Source: Clarireedia homoeocarpa (taxonomy: Eukaryota > Ascomycota > Leotiomycetes > Helotiales > Rutstroemiaceae). From it: a stretch of DNA of 64,000 bases. A model generated the notes under the pieces. The model made no database searches. It was given only the letters and a program-made list of their open reading frames with translations, and was not told the DNA's origin. The position numbers and the translations under genes were made by a program. The stretch covers positions 321,499-385,498 of the forward strand of contig LNKV01000017.1 of assembly GCA_001465935.1 (NCBI GenBank), read 5' to 3'. Below are positions 59,090 through 64,000 of the stretch, piece by piece (the first letter of the stretch is position 1; every line of letters begins with the position of its first letter).

Positions 59090-59713
59090 TCATGTGGGAG
59101 TTTGTTGGTTTCCCCGCACTCTCGCATAGTAGGCATCTATCGCGATTTGAGCATATTTTGCGGTTCGAATGGCTTCATCTCGTCGCCTACCAGTGTAAAA
59201 TGTCCTAATCCTACACTCCAAATCCGTACCGATCAACACCTGTACCCTTTCTCTGGTGCCAATTCTGTAACAAAAGTTCAAATCCATTATCCTCAGGTCA
59301 TAGAAATGGTTTGCATTCACAAGAACCCAAAAATAGTGCTCTCTATCAATCTGCGAACGAGTATATCTGGGCAAGTGAAATTCAATATCCATCTGTGACA
59401 GCATCTTAAACTGATTCAAAGTCTCAACCATTCCTCTAAACAATGAAGATAACTCCTGTTTCATGTCAATGGCCTTTCCAATGAGTTGGAATCGCACATA
59501 GAGGATCACCGTAGTGATATATGCACCTGTATACATTGGGAGGATGTCGCGAAAGATCGGAATGAGCTCCGCAACATCTCTAAAGTTTAGATTGACATTG
59601 AGTCTGAGGATCCCCTCACTAACGGATCCTGATTTTATCCACGGATGCCCCGGGATAAAGATGGTAGCAGTATGGACATCGTCAAGTTGCTCTCTCTGAC
59701 CAAGATGCGACAT
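59090..59713 (-). CDS. Uncharacterised protein
   Basis: Single-exon frame. I use the internal ATG at 59713 (MSHLGQREQLDDVHTATIFI), giving 207 aa. An upstream ATG at 59836 would add 41 residues (MALVRLFIQFSFIISRHTF) that look like a translated 5' UTR or, less likely, a membrane anchor. The protein looks folded: FIPGHPWIKSGSVSEGILRL, LNFRDVAELIPIFRDILPMY, TTVILYVRFQLIGKAID, MDIEFHLPRYTRSQIDREHY, LRIMDLNFCYRIGTRERVQV. Alternating strands and helices with many Arg. No family is recognised; it may be lineage-specific to this group of fungi. No signal peptide with the shorter start. Confidence 0.6.
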   Translation of the reverse strand: MSHLGQREQLDDVHTATIFIPGHPWIKSGSVSEGILRLNVNLNFRDVAELIPIFRDILPMYTGAYITTVILYVRFQLIGKAIDMKQELSSLFRGMVETLNQFKMLSQMDIEFHLPRYTRSQIDREHYFWVLVNANHFYDLRIMDLNFCYRIGTRERVQVLIGTDLECRIRTFYTGRRRDEAIRTAKYAQIAIDAYYARVRGNQQTPT

Positions 59714-60550
59714 TTTCAGTTTGTAACTTGGTTCTTGTCTTGTTAGCTGCAATGAATGGATGGCTAATGACAAGATTTTGAAGGTATGCCTGGAGATGAT
59801 GAAGGAGAATTGAATGAATAATCTTACTAAAGCCATGAATTGGTTAATGCAACAATATTCCGAATGTTCAGCCCATGTTCATACTGCGAACAACAAATGT
59901 ACAGTTTTTGTGACCGCCCCTTTGCTGATTTCAGTTAGCGAGATTTCTACTATCCCGAGACTCCTGTACTTAGCTTCGCTACGCCTTCAAGTAGCAGTGG
60001 TAATACAAAAAGAACATATGGAACCAAGAAATATGGTAGATATGCTTTGTTCGCATACAAGGAGCTTCGCGTGTGCCTCATGATAGCAAGGGCTTTGTTA
60101 TGTTGGGTCGGAATTTTCAATCTGTGGGCGAGATTAAGAAAGGTACGACCGAACTCAGTATCCAAATGTTTCGAATTACCAGAAATTCAGATGAACAATA
60201 ACAACCTTGTTAGTCCAGAAAAGTACCTTCTAGAAACTGCATGTGGTGGATATGGTGGAAAGGATTAGACCTTAAACTCACACATTTTGCCAAGCCAACA
60301 TTCTGATGACACAGCTAATCACAATTCAAGAGCCATGCAACCTGCATGTTACAAGCAATGGAGTTGGCTACCTAACTGATCTGTCTGCTAATACATGTGT
60401 AACGAGGAATGGCCAAGCTCGAAATTCAGAGCGTGTGCAAACTGGATTTCGTCTGTGGTTACACATAAGACACAACAACCAGGACTCGAGAATACAGTGA
60501 CAGTGATCGTAATACAAAAGTGATAGGGCTGATCGGGCTTAATACTGTTT
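59714..60550. other. Intergenic, 0.8 kb
   Basis: This holds the promoter of the unknown protein and the 3' flank of the taxilin gene. No coding block, RNA gene or repeat was recognised. Confidence 0.5.
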
Positions 60551-62448
60551 TTAGTGAACACCATTCGCGGTAGCCATTCCGTTCATGGCGGGGGGTGGCG
60601 GTGGGACAGGACCAAAAGGTCTTGGAACGTCCGGGTGAAGGTCCTCCTCAGTATCTTCGTCGTACTCACCTTCACTTCCTTCGTCCTCTCCCTCTTCCTC
60701 GTACTCATATTCACTTTCTGTACCTTCCAAATCACCCTCTGTATACTCTCCTTCCACCACTCCTGCCATGCCTTGGGCCAAACCCCGTCCTTGCTTCTGC
60801 ATCTGGTCGATGATATCTCTTAGCTTTTCGTTCCTCTTTTTGAGTGCCTCAAGCTCTTGGGTGTTCTTGTTGCGTTCCTCGGCCATTGTAAGAATGTTCT
60901 TACTAGTTACGTCATGTTTTCGGGTTAAAGCCATGTTCTCCTTTTCCAGTCGCTTCGTTTTTTTGGACATTTCTTCCATTTCCTTTCGAAAGGTTAGAAA
61001 TAGGTCATTGCTGTTATTGAGCGTATCTTCGACCTGATATGAATCAGCTAGATGAACCGCGGTGATGATCATTTACCAAAGGAAGCAACCATACCTGCTT
61101 GAACTTTTCTACATATATATTCAGCTGATTCCGTAATTCTGTCTCCGTTTTCGAAAACGTGAGAACTTGCTGATTCAGCGCTTTTGCCCGGTTTACTTCT
61201 TGCTCGGCAGCCCGTCTTTCGCGCTCGAACCTTGATAGGTTGTACTGAACTTCGAGCTCCTTGGTCCGTAACAGAGAATGGAAATGAAGGTCCCGCAGCT
61301 CGTATTGGTCTATCAAAGACTTGAACCTCGCTTTGAATCTAAACGTGAAGAATCATTAGACCACAATTCAGTCCGAGAAAAGATCCACTTACAGTTCGTC
61401 GATTTCAGGATTTACAACCACTGTTTGAGGATGGTCTTTTTTATCTTGATAGTCCTGAAACTGCCATAGCATCTCATCCCACTTTTGATCCCATTCCTCT
61501 TTGGCCTTCTTGTCATTATCCTGCAGTGTCTTGTTTTCACCCTAACCCCGCTTAGCATTCGAAAGCCGAAAATGTAGTCAACACCATGCGCACCTTGAGC
61601 CTATTATTTTCCCGCTGTAGCTCTCTGCAAAGCTTCTCTAATTTCTCCCGAAGAGTTATAGATTTGCTGAGCTCAGTTCTCGCATGGTCCTTTTCCTTCT
61701 GTAACATATCGCCACGCTTTTTGTTCTTCTGGTTTTCTCGCTCTAATCGTTTCATGTCCGCAAGATGTTCGGTGACTCTTTTCTGGAGGGTTTCGATCTT
61801 TTGCAAATCATCCATTTTCGACGTAAGGCTATTTAATTCTCGATTCGCCTTTTTGACCTCGCGCTCTTGAGTATATAACTGTTAGCAATTTTTTCTGACA
61901 AGCATGTGCCTCAATCCTCTCTCCACCTGTAATGGTGGCGGCCCCCAACGACCCCACAGCACTTTGACGACACCATTGCATCAATGTGAACGTAAAAAGC
62001 ACCCTCTTGTAGCCAGATGATTGCCGCATGTGCATCTTCTCATTTTGGGAACGGCGAAGAGCAACACTCGATAAGTAGAGCGTGGCGGAGCGCTTACCCC
62101 TCCTTCGCCGCGACACCATACAGATAGACAGCATGTAGAAACTTCATATTTTCAAGGACGATATTGCTTTGGCGTAAGGAGAATCTGGAATGGGTATAAC
62201 CAACCAATCTCGGCCTCTTGATCCTTCTCTCCTGCGGCATCTAACTCAAGTTGCGAGATCTTGGCGGCGATCAATTTCGAAGCTTCACTCGGGTCCGTCG
62301 TTTTCTTCTGCTTCCCCTTCTTAACTCCACCATCGTTATGGTGATGATGTCCATTGGCATATTCGGAATGGGTATGGTTCACATTGATTGAGGAAGTTCT
62401 TGAACTCGCCGGACCAGTTGCGTAAGTGGGATTCGCTGCTGTCGACAT
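60551..62448 (-). CDS. Taxilin family coiled-coil protein
   Basis: Model: 62448..62205, 61865..61594, 61541..61393, 61338..61095, 61033..60551; 463 aa. The N-terminus is His/Lys-rich (HHHHNDGG, KKGKQKK). A long coiled coil follows: LQKIETLQKRVTEHLADMKR, KDHARTELSKSITLREKLEK, LCRELQRENNRLKGENK, ARFKSLIDQYELRDLHFHSL, LEVQYNLSRFERERRAAEQE, KEMEEMSKKTKRLEKENMAL. This is the taxilin core (myosin-like coiled-coil family), in which animal members bind syntaxins. The tail is acidic (EYEYEEEGEDEGSEGEYDED), then Pro-rich. The role in fungi is uncertain (vesicle traffic or translation-related binding). Intron 1 is 339 nt with a GTTGGT donor and a CAAG acceptor, so that junction is the least certain; the other three introns are 50-60 nt with clear sites. 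Confidence 0.92.
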
Positions 62449-62731
62449 GGTGTAAATTGCGACAATTTTGATCTGAATCTAGCAGCAAAATATTGCTCTA
62501 GGCGCAATACGACTTCGTTATTCTCTGTATTGCTTTTCTGCACGTTGACGTTCATGTACGAAATAAGAACTACGATGTTAATTGTAGAACGAGCTAAGGT
62601 AAATTAGTGGCGGACAATCGGGCATGAAATTTCCTGAAGCGAAGGGCTCACTTCTTGCTATGCGCCATCACAATTAATCATCGTCATCAACTCGATATTC
62701 TGCTGTCACCAACAACATATTGACCTGCAAT
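62449..62731. promoter_or_regulatory. Short divergent promoter, taxilin / CYM1
   Basis: 283 bp between opposite start codons, containing both promoters by layout. No named site is identified. Confidence 0.5.
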
Positions 62732-64000
62732 ATGTTACGGCAGGCTGCAAAGAAAGGAGTCACAGAACTCGCGCAGTATCCTAAGCCCGGAGAAAAGCTA
62801 CATGGCTTCACCCTTCTACGATCCAAGCATGTACAGGAGCTGGAGTTAACAGCCCTCCACCTGAAGCACGACAAGACGGGAGCAGATTATCTACATGTCG
62901 CGCGAGAAGACAAGAACAATGTCTTCTCTATTGGTTTCAAGACAAATCCGCCGGACGATACGGGAGTGCCACATATCTTGGAACATACAACGTTGTGTGG
63001 AAGCCAAAAGTAATCTCTTTCTCATATTGTGCTTGGGATTTATGCTGAATCCTGTAGGTACCCTATCCGCGATCCCTTTTTTAAAATGCTACCAAGAACG
63101 CTCTCCAACTTCATGAATGCTTTCACAGCACCTTCTCATACTTTCTATCCTTTCGCCACAACCAACGAGCAAGATTTCAAAAATTTAATGTCGGTTTACC
63201 TCGATGCGACCCTGCATCCGTTGTTGAAGCAAAGCGATTTTACACAAGAGGGATGGAGGATAGGTCCAGAGAACCCACAAGCTATAAAAGCTGGGACAGC
63301 ATCCGCCGCCGAAGACAGCAAGTTGGTCTTCAAAGGCGTTGTCTATAATGAAATGAAAGGACAAATGTCTGATGCTGGGTACCTTTTCTACATCAGATTT
63401 CAGGACCATATATTCCCTGCTATCAACAACTCTGGAGGGGATCCGCAAAAAATGACGGATTTGACGTATGAACAGCTAAAGAAATTTCATGCGGAGCATT
63501 ACCATCCAAGTAATGCCAAAGTCTTTACTTACGGTGATTTGCCTTTAGCCGATCACCTTAAAGAAGTCAATTCTCAACTAAATGCATTTGAGCGCATTGT
63601 TAGAGACATGGAGATTCGAAAGCCAATCGATCTTTCAAGTGGCCCTCAACGAGTCACCGTCTTTGGTCCTGTTGATCCTTTAGTTGCGCCAAACATGCAA
63701 TTCAAGACGTCGACTTCATGGCTGGTAGGTGACACCGCAGATGTTTTAGAAACATTCTCCCTTTCCATCATGTTCGCTCTTCTTATGGATGGATACGGAT
63801 CTCCTCTCTATAGGAATTTGATCGAAGCTGGTTTGGGCACTGAATGGAGTCCAAATAGTGGTTACGATCCGTCAGGTAGGGTAGGCATCTTCTCTATTGG
63901 ATTAACTGGTGTCAAAGAAGCCGATGTACCCAAGATCAAAGAAGCAATTCACAAGACCTTCGAAGAAGCCTACAAAAACGGATTCGAGAAATCGAAAATT
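62732..64000 (+). CDS. CYM1: Mitochondrial presequence protease, M16C (3' part outside window)
   Basis: Model so far: 62732..63009, 63058 to beyond 64000; one 48-nt intron (GTAATC to TGTAG). The frame upstream reaches only a TTG, so the ATG at 62732 is used. The N-terminus is MLRQAAKKGVTELAQYP, then LHGFTLLRSKHVQELELTAL. The inverted zinc motif HILEH gives ligands H81 and H85 with catalytic E84, in [20 protein letters not shown]. Family blocks follow: MLPRTLSNFMNAFTAPSHTF, YPFATTNEQDFKNLMSVYLD, VFKGVVYNEMKGQMSD, LTYEQLKKFHAEHYHPSNAK, MDGYGSPLYRNLIEAGLGTE. Cym1/PreP degrades cleaved targeting peptides in mitochondria. About 410 of roughly 1000 expected residues are in the window. A GTAGGT inside WLVGDTADV is coding. 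Confidence 0.96.

Noticed and set aside
1..64000. CRISPR arrays, bacterial operons, rRNA genes
   Set aside because: None seen; the introns and gene families are those of a fungal nuclear genome.

Overview
The window is nuclear DNA of a filamentous ascomycete fungus. The genes carry short introns (mostly 45-150 nt) with GTxxGT donors, CTAAC-like branch sites and YAG acceptors. The families are typical of Pezizomycotina: Dlt1, a Zn2Cys6 regulator, Mtr2, a GH10-CBM1 xylanase and a GNAT of the NAT9 type. My best guess is a Leotiomycete plant-associated fungus such as Botrytis or Sclerotinia. That is inference from gene content; the sequence does not prove a species.

Layout. 0-14 kb: a RING protein running off the left edge, a NAT9-like acetyltransferase, an ABCC/Yor1-type transporter, a TauD-type 2-oxoglutarate dioxygenase, ribosomal protein eL38 in four small exons, and a five-exon membrane-anchored HeH/SAP-like small protein. 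14-24 kb: a 961-residue uncharacterised protein, then Mtr2 (mRNA export) divergent from mitochondrial methionyl-tRNA synthetase, then an acidic repeat protein. 23.4-34.5 kb: a gene-poor block holding a secreted GH10 xylanase with a CBM1, one small orphan gene, decayed coding-like sequence and short repeats. 34.5-46 kb: Dlt1, an MFS transporter, a Upc2-like Zn2Cys6 regulator, a wrecked acyltransferase gene and a small disordered protein. 46-64 kb: a secreted FAD carbohydrate oxidase with a chitin-binding domain, a PLP aminotransferase, V-ATPase subunit a, a secreted pepsin-like protease, an unknown protein, a taxilin and the presequence protease Cym1 (cut by the right edge).

How genes may relate. 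There is no operon logic here. Three divergent pairs share short promoters: eL38 with the HeH protein (479 bp), Mtr2 with mitochondrial MetRS (251 bp), and taxilin with Cym1 (282 bp). The MFS transporter, Zn2Cys6 regulator and acyltransferase relic lie side by side, which could be the remains of a small metabolite cluster. The xylanase, chitin-binding oxidase and aspartic protease are secreted polymer-attacking enzymes.

Gene models were built by hand from conserved protein motifs plus splice signals. Exon coordinates are in each entry. Coding lengths were checked to be divisible by three wherever a complete model is given.
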